A DNA stretch of 64,000 bases, taken from assembly GCF_028583545.1 (NCBI RefSeq), contig NZ_CP087106.1, positions 2,362,501 through 2,426,500 on the forward strand, written 5' to 3'. Within the stretch, counting starts at the first letter, position 1; each line of letters starts with the position of its first letter. Made by a program: the position numbers and the translations under genes. The notes beneath the pieces are model-generated. The model made no database searches. It worked only from the letters and a program-made list of their open reading frames with translations, and was not told the origin of the DNA. This DNA comes from Methylobacterium sp. NMS14P. Its GTDB lineage: Bacteria > Pseudomonadota > Alphaproteobacteria > Rhizobiales > Beijerinckiaceae. Shown one piece after another: positions 33,635-42,447 of this stretch.

Positions 33635-34492
33635 CTACCGCGCGCGCGGCCTCAGGCCGACCGCCAGGAAGCGCTCGATCATCGCGTTGACCTGCTCGGC
33701 CACCTCGATCGTGTTGAAATGGCCCGCCAGCAGCGTCTGGGCGGTCACGAGCTGCGGGCAGAGTTCCCGCAGCCGGTCGAGGTCGCGGGCCGCCGCCACC
33801 AGCGGCACGTCCGCCGAGATGTAGGCCATCGGGACCCGGCAGGCGCGCGCGGCCGGGACGGGATCGTGGCGCAGCACCATGTCGCGCAGCGCCCCGTAGG
33901 CCACGTGCTGCGGCGTCCGCTGGCAGCCGCCGAGGATGAACGTCTCGAAGATCGCCTTCCGCCGGGCCGGATGGTCGTAGGCGCCGCCGATCGCCCAGGC
34001 CATCTCGCGGACGACGGACCGGTAATCCGGGCCGCCGACGCCGGCCAGCAGCCGCTCGATCTCGGCGCCGCCCGCCCTGTCCGCCGACGGCAGGACGATC
34101 GAGTCGATCATGACGAGGCCGGCGGCGAGGTCGGGGTGGCGGCCGCACAGCTCCAGCGCCACCGCGCCGCCGAAGCTGTGGCCGATCACGATCGGCTTCA
34201 CCAGGCCCAGCGTCCGGCTCTGCCACGCGACGTCCTCGGCGAAGCCCGCGACCGTGTAGTCGCGCTCCGGCGCGTCGCTGGCGCCGTGGCCGCGCAGGTC
34301 GACCGCCACGACGCGGCGCGTCTTGGCGAAGTGCCGGATCTGCGGCGTGAAGATGCCGTGATCGCCGGTCCAGCCGTTGATCAGCAGCAGCGGCTGCCCC
34401 TCGGGGGTGAGCGGCCCGGCCTCGATATGGGCGAGCCGGCCGTCCTCGCGCGTCAGGTAGAGGGGCGGCCAGGGGGGCGGGTCGAAGATCAT
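33635..34492 (-). CDS. Alpha/beta hydrolase
   Basis: 285 residues. Strand and oxyanion region LLLINGWTGDHGIF, then VAVDLRGHGASD, nucleophile elbow IGHSFGGAVALEL (Ser), and a catalytic His in LAGHFNTIEVAEQ near the C-terminus. General esterase, lactonase or C-C hydrolase chemistry is possible. The start overlaps the MFS transporter stop by 4 bp (ATGA), and that gene overlaps the glycosyltransferase, so GT1, exporter and hydrolase form one tightly coupled operon. A glycoside-ester or lactone substrate would suit that context. Confidence 0.88.
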   Translation of the reverse strand: MIFDPPPWPPLYLTREDGRLAHIEAGPLTPEGQPLLLINGWTGDHGIFTPQIRHFAKTRRVVAVDLRGHGASDAPERDYTVAGFAEDVAWQSRTLGLVKPIVIGHSFGGAVALELCGRHPDLAAGLVMIDSIVLPSADRAGGAEIERLLAGVGGPDYRSVVREMAWAIGGAYDHPARRKAIFETFILGGCQRTPQHVAYGALRDMVLRHDPVPAARACRVPMAYISADVPLVAAARDLDRLRELCPQLVTAQTLLAGHFNTIEVAEQVNAMIERFLAVGLRPRAR

Positions 34493-35742
34493 GCGGGTTC
34501 TCCGTGGGACTGGGCGGGGGCGCGGGGCGCCGATCGGGCGAGGCCCGCGTGGGCGGCGGCGGCCGCGAGGCCGCAGCCGAGCATCACGGCGGCCATCGAC
34601 AGGGCGGACCGGCCGTCGAAGAACCGGGCCACGAGGTCGCTGGCGACGGCCGCCCCGAGCATCTGCAGGAAGACCGCGACGGCGCTGGCCGCGCCCGCCT
34701 CCGCCGGGTTGCGCTCCGTGGCGCCGTGCACGGCGTTGGGCGAGACGAGGCCGAAGGCCAGGGCCACGCCGACCATCGCGGCGACCACCGGCAGGGCGGC
34801 GGGCGGCCGGGCCAGCGCGGCGACGAGGAGCGCGGCGGCCGCGCCGGTCGCCAGGGCGAGGCCGGCGGCGATCACCCGCGGCGGCGAGACGCCCCGGGCC
34901 GCGAGGCGCCCGTTCAGGAAGGCGCCCACCATCACCGACAGGGAGCTCGCCCCGAAGACCAGCCCGTAGGTCAGCGGATCGAGGCCGAGGGCGTCGATGA
35001 ACACCAGCGCCGAGCCGGTGATGTAGGCGAAGACCGCCCCGGCCGCCGCGGCGTTGCACAGGGCGTGGCCGAGGAAGACCCGGCTCGCCAGCATCCGCCC
35101 GTAGCCGCGCAGGATCCCGGAGGCCGGCCCGGGGGCCGCGCTCCGCCGCAGGGGCTCGTCGATGTGCCGGATCGCCACCAGGGCCGCCAGGGCGGCGGCG
35201 ACCGGCGCGGCGTGGATCAGCCGCCAGCCGCCGAGATGCATCAGCCCGGCGCCGACGGTCGGGGCCACCATCGGCACGACGTTGATGGTGAGGACGACGA
35301 ACGACATCCGGGCGCGCGCCGCCGCGCCCTCGAACAGGTCGCGCACCATCGCGAGGACCGCCATGCCCGGGCCCGCCGCGCCGATCCCCTGCAGCGCCCG
35401 GAACAGCAGGTAATCCGGCAGCGACCGCGCCGCGCCGCAGCCGAGGCTGCCGGCGACGAGGAGGAGGCAGCCGCAGACGACGGCCGGCTTGCGGCCCAGC
35501 CGGTCCGAGACCGGCCCGTAGACCAGCAGCGCGCCCCCGAAGCCGAGCAGGTAGACGCCCATGGCCGCGCCCATCGCGGTGGCCGGCACGTGCAGCGCGG
35601 CCGCCGTGTCCGACAGGCTCGGCAGGATCATGTCGATCCCGAAGGTGGGGAGCGCCGCCAGCAGCCCGAGCAGCGCCGAGAAGGCGGCCGAGCCGGGGCG
35701 GATGCGGGAACGCGCCGGCGCGGACGCGCGGATCAGGCCCAA
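34489..35742 (-). CDS. MFS drug exporter, Bcr/CflA type
   Basis: 417 residues with about 12 membrane helices. LLGLLAALPTFGIDMILPSLSDTAAAL is the Bcr/CflA N-terminus, and VYGPVSDRLGRKPAVV the MFS A-motif. RALQGIGAAGPGMAVLAMVRDLF is the helix-4/5 signature of proton antiport drug efflux members. The start appears to be TTG at 35742, within the last codons of the upstream glycosyltransferase (10-bp overlap); no ATG or GTG fits before the first helix. It probably exports a product or toxin handled by its operon partners. Confidence 0.88.
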   Translation of the reverse strand: MGLIRASAPARSRIRPGSAAFSALLGLLAALPTFGIDMILPSLSDTAAALHVPATAMGAAMGVYLLGFGGALLVYGPVSDRLGRKPAVVCGCLLLVAGSLGCGAARSLPDYLLFRALQGIGAAGPGMAVLAMVRDLFEGAAARARMSFVVLTINVVPMVAPTVGAGLMHLGGWRLIHAAPVAAALAALVAIRHIDEPLRRSAAPGPASGILRGYGRMLASRVFLGHALCNAAAAGAVFAYITGSALVFIDALGLDPLTYGLVFGASSLSVMVGAFLNGRLAARGVSPPRVIAAGLALATGAAAALLVAALARPPAALPVVAAMVGVALAFGLVSPNAVHGATERNPAEAGAASAVAVFLQMLGAAVASDLVARFFDGRSALSMAAVMLGCGLAAAAAHAGLARSAPRAPAQSHGEPA

Positions 35743-37016
35743 AGCCGGTCTCCGCCCCGAGCAACACCCCGGTTCGCGGGATCCCGGCGCGCCGCCACCA
35801 TCGCGTCGATCTCGCGGACGAGACCGCCCGCGTCGAGATCGGCCCGCACGGCCGCCCCGAGGGCCTCGGCGGCCCTGCGGAAACCCGGCTCCGCCAGGAC
35901 CCGGCGCGCGGCCGCGGCGATCTCGGCCTCGCCCGCCCCGGCGGGAAGGCGCAGGCCGGCGCCGCGCAGGGCGACGCGGGCGGCGTTGTCGGCCTGGTCG
36001 CGGGCCAGCGGGATCACCAGCAGCGGCACGCCGTGCAGCAGCGCGCGGCTGACCGTGCCGTGCCCGCCCTGGCACACCACCAGATCGGCCCGCGCCATGA
36101 GGGCGTCGTGGGAGGCGGCCGCCACGACGCGGACGGCGGCGGGAGCGTCCAGCGCCCCGGCCCCGACATTCGGGCCGGTCGTCACGACGGTCTCGGCCTC
36201 GACCGACCCGACGGCGCGGGCGACCCGCCGCAGCAGGTCGGTCTGGTTCTGGGCGCCGGTGCTGCCGGCGACCAGGATCCGCGGCCGCCGCGCCCCGGGC
36301 CACGCGGTCAGCGCGCCGCGGGACCAGCCCGGCTCGTCGAGCAGCGGGCCGATGTAGCGGTAGTTGGCGGGCAGCGCCTGCGTGTCGAAGTCGAAGGCGC
36401 GGCTGACGGCCAGCAGGACGCGGTCGGCGCGATCGAAATGGGCGAAGGCGCTGGCGACCGGCGGCAGCCCGAAGGCGCGCCGCGCGGCGTTGAGCGCCGG
36501 CCGGCCCTGCTCCATCGCCGACACGATCGCGGCGGTCGCCGCGTCCACCGCGTCCCGCTCCGCCTCGGTCCGCGGCGGCGTCAGGCCGCTCGCGGCGGGC
36601 GGAATGCCGGGGAGCGGGCGAATGCTGACATGCGGCGACAGGACCGCGAACGGCAGGTCGGCCGCCTCGGCCGCCAGGGTGCAGCCGGGCAGCAGATCGA
36701 GGCTCAGGACGGCGTCGGTCGGGAGGCGGCGGATCTCGTCGAGCGTGTCGGCCGCGTAGGCGCCCGCCGGGGCGAACATGGTCCGGCGCAGCCAGTCGGC
36801 GAGGTCCGAGAAGTCGGCCGGATCGGCGTCGAGGCCGGTCGGGGCCCGGCGCCACCCGACGAACGGGAAGCCCGCCGCCTCGACCTCCCCGCACATCGCC
36901 GGGTCGGCCATGACGCGCGGGCGGTGCCCCGCCCGGCGCAGCTGCCGGGCCGCCGTGAGCACGGGGCTGAGATTGCCCGTGGTGCCCCACGAGATGCAGA
37001 GGAGATTGAGCGACAT
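35733..37016 (-). CDS. GT1-family glycosyltransferase (UGT/macrolide type)
   Basis: 427 residues. N-terminal LNLLCISWGTTGNLSPVLTAARQLRRAGH and C-terminal RILVAGSTGAQNQTDLL, VVCQGGHGTVSRALLHGVPLLVIPLARDQADNAARV define a GT-B glycosyltransferase of the UGT class. It differs clearly from the other GT1 at 30.2 kb, so the two are not a recent duplication. It heads the operon with the exporter and hydrolase. ATG at 37016 is used; a longer open frame upstream does not look coding. Confidence 0.9.
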   Translation of the reverse strand: MSLNLLCISWGTTGNLSPVLTAARQLRRAGHRPRVMADPAMCGEVEAAGFPFVGWRRAPTGLDADPADFSDLADWLRRTMFAPAGAYAADTLDEIRRLPTDAVLSLDLLPGCTLAAEAADLPFAVLSPHVSIRPLPGIPPAASGLTPPRTEAERDAVDAATAAIVSAMEQGRPALNAARRAFGLPPVASAFAHFDRADRVLLAVSRAFDFDTQALPANYRYIGPLLDEPGWSRGALTAWPGARRPRILVAGSTGAQNQTDLLRRVARAVGSVEAETVVTTGPNVGAGALDAPAAVRVVAAASHDALMARADLVVCQGGHGTVSRALLHGVPLLVIPLARDQADNAARVALRGAGLRLPAGAGEAEIAAAARRVLAEPGFRRAAEALGAAVRADLDAGGLVREIDAMVAARRDPANRGVARGGDRLWA

Positions 37017-37165
37017 GGTCTGGATGTCCCAAGCTGATCGCGCGCGGGCGCCACGCCCGCCCTGCTCGGGGGCATGTCCCGCGACGCAGGCGCGCGGTGA
37101 GGCCGCGACGCGGCGGACCTGTCCGGATCGATCTGGAGGAGGTTGTTCTGCCGACGGCAGGACAA

Positions 37166-37468
37166 TCAGAGCGCGTGGCGATTTCTGCTGCCGATATCGC
37201 GCAGGAAGTCGACGTAATCCGGGTGGATACTGTGGATGCAGCCGCCGAACGCGAAGCTGATCACCAGCGCGTCGAGCAGCCATCGTCCGAGGCCGCCGCC
37301 CGCCGGTTGCGGGGCGGCGGCGGGAGACGCGGTCGGGCCGTCGCGCTCCCGCGACGGGCGCCCCGGCGGTCCGGCAAGGTCAACCGGCGAAGTCCGAAAG
37401 TCGGGCCCGGACTCGCCGAAGTGTCGTCGCCGGCGCGGACGGATCTCCGGGATCGCGGCGTCAGGCAT
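37166..37468 (-). CDS. Small protein with C-terminal hydrophobic segment, unknown function
   Basis: Not recognised. 100 residues: a basic, Pro/Arg-rich first two thirds (EIRPRRRRHFGESGPDF) and one hydrophobic stretch near residue 70-88 (LGRWLLDALVISFAFGGCIHSI). GAGAGGTGATC just before the ATG at 37468 is a strong ribosome site. It lies 149 bp upstream of the glycosyltransferase on the same strand and may share its transcript. Confidence 0.55.
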   Translation of the reverse strand: MPDAAIPEIRPRRRRHFGESGPDFRTSPVDLAGPPGRPSRERDGPTASPAAAPQPAGGGLGRWLLDALVISFAFGGCIHSIHPDYVDFLRDIGSRNRHAL

Positions 37469-37843
37469 GATCACCTCTCTATTGCGAGAGCATGATCGTG
37501 GTTTTGGCGGGTTACATCCCCGTGTCCGACCAGGATGTTTCCCGTTACAACGGTAACCTAGACGAATTCCGTTTGTCCGATACGGTACGAGCGGGCGCGA
37601 ATGCTCGCGCTGTGCTGCTGCGCACAATATGAAGGGCGCGATCTTTTAGGGGGCGTGATATCAACTCAGCCGTGTAAGGCCCGATGACCGGACGCGCCCA
37701 GATAGGCCGCCGGGGCGGACCGGTGACGGACGCGAAGGTCTTCCGGTCGGCGATAACCGCCCGACCGGACGCGCCTCCCGCCCCCCGAGCCGGCGCGTCG
37801 AGATCGTGCCGTCGCGGCGGGCCGCCGCGAACCGGAGGTGGCC
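37469..37843. other. Divergent intergenic region
   Basis: 375 bp between divergent genes. Noticeably less GC-rich from 37490 to 37680, consistent with promoters in both directions. No repeat, RNA or operator recognised. Confidence 0.4.
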
Positions 37844-38605
37844 ATGATCGAATCCAGTCTGGACCGGAGTCAGGGTCGAGGCGCGCGCGCCGGCACGACC
37901 CGCATCCTCCTCGTCGAGGACGACGCCGGCATGCAGCGCATCGTCTCGGACCACTTCGCCGACCACGACGTCGCCGTGACCCCGGCGATCAATCGGGCGG
38001 AGGCGGAGAAACGGCTCGCGGAGGCCGAATTCGACCTCGTCGTGCTGGACCTGCGGCTCGGCTCGGAGAACGGGCTCGACCTGCTGCGCGACCTGCGGGC
38101 CCGGAGCGATCTGCCGGTGATCATCACCACCGGCCATCGCCGGGACGAGATCGACCGGGTGATCGGCCTCGAACTCGGCGCAGACGATTACCTCGTGAAG
38201 CCCTACGGCCTGCGCGAGCTGCTCGCGCGTGTGCGGGTCATCCTGCGGCGGGCCGAGGCGGCGCCCGCGCCGGCGCGGGTCCAGGAGTCCCATCGCAGCC
38301 GCTTCGCCGGCTGGGTGCTCGACCGGCGCCGCCGGCGCCTCACCAACCCCGACGGCGCGGATGTCGCGCTCAGCAAGGGCGAGTACGCCCTGCTGGTGGC
38401 CTTCCTCGACGCGCCCCAGCGCCCGCTGAGCCGCGAGCAGCTGCTGCAGGCCACGCGCGTCCACGAGGACGTGTTCGACCGCAGCATCGACGTCCAGATC
38501 CTGCGGCTGCGCCGCAAGCTGGAGGCGGACCCGAGCGCGCCGCGCCTGATCGTCACCGAGCGCGGCGTCGGCTACGTCCTCACCACGACCGTCGAGAAGC
38601 TCTAG
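37844..38605 (+). CDS. OmpR/PhoB-family response regulator
   Basis: 253 residues. The receiver domain (about 22-135) has LLVEDDAGMQRIV, Asp in LVVLDLRLGSENGLDLL, TTGHRRDE and Lys in YLVKPYGLREL. The winged helix (about 155-250) has VALSKGEYALLVAFL, LSREQLLQATRVHEDVFDRSIDVQILRLRRKLE and GVGYVLTT. GGAGG precedes the ATG at 37844. It is the first gene of a three-gene unit with a di-heme peroxidase (2-bp gap) and a VirA-like kinase (overlap), so the regulator, enzyme and sensor are presumably made together. Confidence 0.93.
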   Translation: MIESSLDRSQGRGARAGTTRILLVEDDAGMQRIVSDHFADHDVAVTPAINRAEAEKRLAEAEFDLVVLDLRLGSENGLDLLRDLRARSDLPVIITTGHRRDEIDRVIGLELGADDYLVKPYGLRELLARVRVILRRAEAAPAPARVQESHRSRFAGWVLDRRRRRLTNPDGADVALSKGEYALLVAFLDAPQRPLSREQLLQATRVHEDVFDRSIDVQILRLRRKLEADPSAPRLIVTERGVGYVLTTTVEKL

Positions 38606-38607
38606 CC

Positions 38608-39669
38608 GTGGCCCGGTCCCGTCCCGGCCGAGGCCGCGTCGTGGTCGCCGCGCTCGTCGGCAGCGTCCTGGCGATCCTCGCGGCGGCCGCCCACGAGACG
38701 CCGCACGAGACGCCGCACGCGAGGCCGCACGAGAGGCCGGTCGACGCCGCGCTCTCGGCCGAGGCCACTGATGCCCTGGGTGTGATCACGCCGGTGCCGA
38801 GTACCCTGGGGGCGGACCCGGACCGGGCCGCCATCGGCCGCCTGCTCTTCACCGACACGCGGCTGTCGCGCGGGGGCGACCGGGCCTGCATCACCTGCCA
38901 CGACATCCGCGCCAGCGGCGCGAGCGCGGTGCCCCGGAACCTGACCGCCGACGGCACGCCGGTTCCGCGCAACACGCCGACGGCCTTCAACGCGGCGCTC
39001 AGCTTCCGGCTGGGCTGGGCCGGCGACATCCCGAGCCTGCGCGAGCAGGCCGAGCTCGCCCTGACGCGGCCCGAGTTCCTGGGCGGCTCCTGGCCGCGGA
39101 TCCTGCAGACGGTCCGCGGCGACCCGGTGCTCGCCCCGATGTTCCAGGCGGCCTACGGGCGCGCGGCCGACCGGGAGACGGTGATCGACGCGATCAACAG
39201 CTTCGAGCGCACGCTCCTCACCCCGGACAGCCGCTTCGACCGCTGGCTGCGCGGCGACGCCCGCGCCATCACCGACCCGGAGCGGGCGGGCTACGACCTG
39301 TTCCGCCGGATCGGCTGCGCGTCCTGCCACCAGGGGGTCAATGTCGGCGGCAATCTGTTCGAGAAGGTCGGGATCTTCGTCACGATCCCCAACAAGATCG
39401 CCGAGGTGCTGCGGGTGCCCAGCCTGCGCAACGTCGCGGTCACCGCGCCCTACTTCGACGACGGCGGGATCGCCACGCTCCCCGAGGCGGTGCGGCTCAT
39501 GGCGCGGGCGCAGCTCGGCCGGGAGCTCACCCCGGCGCAGGTCGACGGGATCGTCGCCTTCCTCGGGACCCTGACCGGCACCTACGAGGGCCGGCCCCTG
39601 TCCGCGCCGCCGGCGCCCGGCGCGGGGTTGCAGGACGGGGCGCGCCAGGACGGCAAGCCGCAGCTATGA
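38608..39669 (+). CDS. Di-heme cytochrome c peroxidase (CcpA/MauG family)
   Basis: 353 residues. After a signal peptide (VVVAALVGSVLAILAAAA) comes a short His-rich repeat HETP-HETP-HARP-HERP (29-44). The two heme c sites are CITCH at 94-98 and CASCH at 237-241, with family motifs FTDTRLSRGG, RNTPTAFNAAL and LRNVAVTAPYFDDG. It reduces hydrogen peroxide in the periplasm, or does MauG-like oxidation chemistry. The GTG start follows the regulator stop by 2 bp, and the stop overlaps the kinase start (ATGA). The His-rich segment could bind metal. Confidence 0.92.
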   Translation: MARSRPGRGRVVVAALVGSVLAILAAAAHETPHETPHARPHERPVDAALSAEATDALGVITPVPSTLGADPDRAAIGRLLFTDTRLSRGGDRACITCHDIRASGASAVPRNLTADGTPVPRNTPTAFNAALSFRLGWAGDIPSLREQAELALTRPEFLGGSWPRILQTVRGDPVLAPMFQAAYGRAADRETVIDAINSFERTLLTPDSRFDRWLRGDARAITDPERAGYDLFRRIGCASCHQGVNVGGNLFEKVGIFVTIPNKIAEVLRVPSLRNVAVTAPYFDDGGIATLPEAVRLMARAQLGRELTPAQVDGIVAFLGTLTGTYEGRPLSAPPAPGAGLQDGARQDGKPQL

Positions 39670-42128
39670 GACTGACCCTGCAGGCCGTCACGCTCGGCGC
39701 GCTGCTCGCGGCGCTGCTGACGTGGCTCCTGATCAACGGCAACGGCGGGATGGAGGCCGCCTACGTGGCGACCCAGCGGACCGTCGACGCCCTGGCGCTG
39801 GCCGAGTCGCGCATGCAGCACGACGTGCTGAGGGCCCGGACCGGCCTGCTGCGCAACTACGACTCCATCGTCGCGCACCTGCGCGAGATGCGGGAGGCCG
39901 TGGCCGACCTGCAGGCGAGCAATGCCGGCGATGCCGACGTCCGGGCGCTGGCCGAGGCGGTGGAGCGGGAGGCCGAGATGGTCGAACGGTTCAAGACCGG
40001 CAACGCCCTGGTGCAGAACTCGATCGCCTACTTCGACTCGCTCAGCGACCGGCTATCCGAGTCCGACATCGCCCCCGGCCTCGCGCGCGCGGTGGCCGCG
40101 CTCCAGATCCGGGTCTCGGAACTCGTGCGCGACTCGACGCCGGCGCGCCTCGCCGACATCCGGGGCCGCCTCGACACGCTCCACACCGCCGACGGGGCGG
40201 CCGCCCGGGTCGCCGACGTCGACGCCATCGTCCTGCACGGGCGCCAGCTCCTGGAGCTTCTGCCGCACGTCGACGCGGTCACGCGCTCGCTGCCGGCCTC
40301 GTCGAGCGAGGCGGCCCGCGAGGCGCTCCTCGACGCCCGCCGCGACCTCCGCGACCGGCGCCAGGCCCGGGCGGACGGGTTCCGCCTCGCGCTCTACGCC
40401 GTCGCCCTGGCGCTCCTCGCCCTCGTGGTCCGCGTGGGCCTGCTGATGCGCGCCGGGACCCGGATCCTGCGCCGGACCGTGGCCTTCCAGACCGTCGTGG
40501 CGCGGGCGGCCAACCGGTTCCTGGCGAGCCAGCCCGACGAGACCGCCACGCGCATCGTGGACGTCCTCGCCATCGTGGGCGAGGGTCTCGATACGGATCA
40601 CGGCTACGTCCTCATGCTCGACGGCACCGGCGCGGTGCACCTCTGGAACCGGCCGGGGCTCGCGCCGCCGAGCGGCTGGCCGGCGGCGCAGCAGGCCCTC
40701 GTCCACGACGTCGCGGCCGCCGCCAGCGACCTCCTCTTCGTCGAGGTGGCGGACGAGACAGGGCCGCCGGCGCTGCGCCGGTCCCTGGCCGAGCGCGGCG
40801 TCGTCTCGTGGGCCTGCGCGCGGCTGCGCCGGGGCGAGCGCATCGTCGGCCTGCTGTGCTTCGAGCGCACCACCTCCGGCCTGCCGCCGTGGCTGCGGCA
40901 CTCGCGCGGCCTGCTGCAGGTCGTCGCCGACAGCTTCGCGGCCGCCCTGGAGCGGCAGCACGTCTGGGCCGAGCGCCGGGAGATCGAGGCGGCCCTGCGC
41001 CGCGCGCAGCGGCTCGAGGCGATCGGCACCTTCGCGAGCGGCGTCGCCCACAACATCAACAACGTCCTCAACGTCATGCTGGGCCACGCCGAGATCGCCG
41101 GGGACGCCCTGCCGGCCCATCCCGGGCGGGCGGCCGAGCATCTCGGGCTGCTGGTCCAGGCCGGCGGCCGCGCGCGCGAGATCGCCGGCCAGATCCTCGA
41201 TTTCGGCCGCCGCGGGCGGTCCGCGCAGTGCACCAGCGCGGCGGACGCGGTGGTGCACGAGACCGTGGCGCAGATCCGCGCCTCCACGGCCGGACCGGCC
41301 AGGATCGCGCTCACGGGCACCGCGGAGGGCACCCGCGTCGGCGGCGAGCCGGCGCAGCTGCAGCAGGTGGTCCACAACCTGATCCGCAACGCCGTCCAGG
41401 CCTCCGAGCCGGGCGCGGCCGTCGACGTGCGGCTCGACCGCGTCGCGCTGCCGCGTCCCGGCACCCTGACCCACGGCACCCTGCGGCCCGGCGACTACGT
41501 CCGGATCCGCGTGTCCGACACCGGCCGCGGCATGGACGAGGCCACGCTGGCGCGGATCTTCGAGCCGTTCTTCACCACCCGCCCGGCCGGGACCGGCCTG
41601 GGGCTCGCCACGGCCTACGAGTTCGTTCAGGAGCACGACGGCGCCTTCGACGTGCGCAGCGCGCCGGGCCGGGGCAGCGCCTTCGCGGTGTGGCTGCCGG
41701 TGATCCCGCAGGTCGAGGGCGGCGCGTCGGCCGGCGGGACCGTGATGCTGGTCGGGCGCACGCCCAGGTCGGTCCAGGACGACGAGGAGACGCTGGCGGC
41801 GCTGGGCTACGAGCCGGTCGGCTACGCGGACCCCGAGGCGGCCCTGACCGTCCTGCGGCGGGAGCCGGGACGGTTCGATCTGCTGATCGTCGAGAACCGC
41901 CTCGCCGATCTCTCGGGCCTCGCCTTCGCGCACCGGGCCGCACGGATCTCCGGGCGGCCGATCGTGCTCTCGCTGTCGGCGACTGACGCGGTGCAGCCGG
42001 AGCTTCTCGCGGCGGTTCCCGTCGCCGACATCGTCCGGCGGCCGTGGCGCTCGAACGCCCTGGCGCTGACCCTGCGGCGCCAGCTCGCCTCCGCCCGCAC
42101 GGTGCGCGATCCGGCCGCCGTCTCCTGA
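39666..42128 (+). CDS. VirA-like sensor histidine kinase with C-terminal pseudoreceiver
   Basis: 820 residues. TM1 is at 5-23, then an all-helical periplasmic region of about 210 residues, and TM2 near 240-262. A GAF-like domain follows (about 275-430). The kinase core has His462 in FASGVAHNINNVLNVMLGHAEIA, LQQVVHNLIRNAVQAS, DTGRGMD and FFTTRPAGTGLGLATAYEF. The receiver (705-815) is degenerate: the acidic pair is GRT (VMLVGRTPR), the phospho-acceptor position is Glu743 (LLIVENRLADLSG) and the Lys is Arg (VRRPWRS). VirA shares this architecture. Coupled to the peroxidase gene; the OmpR-type regulator is its likely partner. Confidence 0.9.
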   Translation: MRLTLQAVTLGALLAALLTWLLINGNGGMEAAYVATQRTVDALALAESRMQHDVLRARTGLLRNYDSIVAHLREMREAVADLQASNAGDADVRALAEAVEREAEMVERFKTGNALVQNSIAYFDSLSDRLSESDIAPGLARAVAALQIRVSELVRDSTPARLADIRGRLDTLHTADGAAARVADVDAIVLHGRQLLELLPHVDAVTRSLPASSSEAAREALLDARRDLRDRRQARADGFRLALYAVALALLALVVRVGLLMRAGTRILRRTVAFQTVVARAANRFLASQPDETATRIVDVLAIVGEGLDTDHGYVLMLDGTGAVHLWNRPGLAPPSGWPAAQQALVHDVAAAASDLLFVEVADETGPPALRRSLAERGVVSWACARLRRGERIVGLLCFERTTSGLPPWLRHSRGLLQVVADSFAAALERQHVWAERREIEAALRRAQRLEAIGTFASGVAHNINNVLNVMLGHAEIAGDALPAHPGRAAEHLGLLVQAGGRAREIAGQILDFGRRGRSAQCTSAADAVVHETVAQIRASTAGPARIALTGTAEGTRVGGEPAQLQQVVHNLIRNAVQASEPGAAVDVRLDRVALPRPGTLTHGTLRPGDYVRIRVSDTGRGMDEATLARIFEPFFTTRPAGTGLGLATAYEFVQEHDGAFDVRSAPGRGSAFAVWLPVIPQVEGGASAGGTVMLVGRTPRSVQDDEETLAALGYEPVGYADPEAALTVLRREPGRFDLLIVENRLADLSGLAFAHRAARISGRPIVLSLSATDAVQPELLAAVPVADIVRRPWRSNALALTLRRQLASARTVRDPAAVS

Positions 42129-42447
42129 GGGGACCGGACGACGCGCGGCGGGGTGTGCCGATCCTCCGGCGGTATCAGGATCCCGCGAGGCGGGTAGCGC
42201 GATCGCGAAGCTGGCTTTGACAAGCTCGGCGTCTCGTGGGACCGCTCTGGCATGCCGGGCGACCAGATGCGCGATGCCGCCCCGACGATCGAACGGACCG
42301 GGTCGACCTTCGCGCTGACCCCCGCGCTCGATGATCCGCCGGCGCGCGCCGCACCGCGGCCGGCCGCCCGACGGATCGGGCGAGACCGGCATCCGACCCC
42401 GTCGCCCGAGGAATCCCCGATGCCCTTCGAAGCCGCGTCAGGACGCC
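42129..42447. other. Intergenic region, no gene seen
   Basis: 319 bp between two same-strand kinase genes. A 70-codon open frame from 42252 has Pro/Arg-rich translation without motif or ribosome site, so I do not call it. No repeat or terminator is evident. Confidence 0.4.

Noticed and set aside
33635..35767. Apparent fusion of the alpha/beta hydrolase with an N-terminal extension of about 420 residues.
   Set aside because: The extension overlaps the MFS gene in another frame and has no protein-like motifs; the hydrolase starts at 34492 with ATGA coupling.
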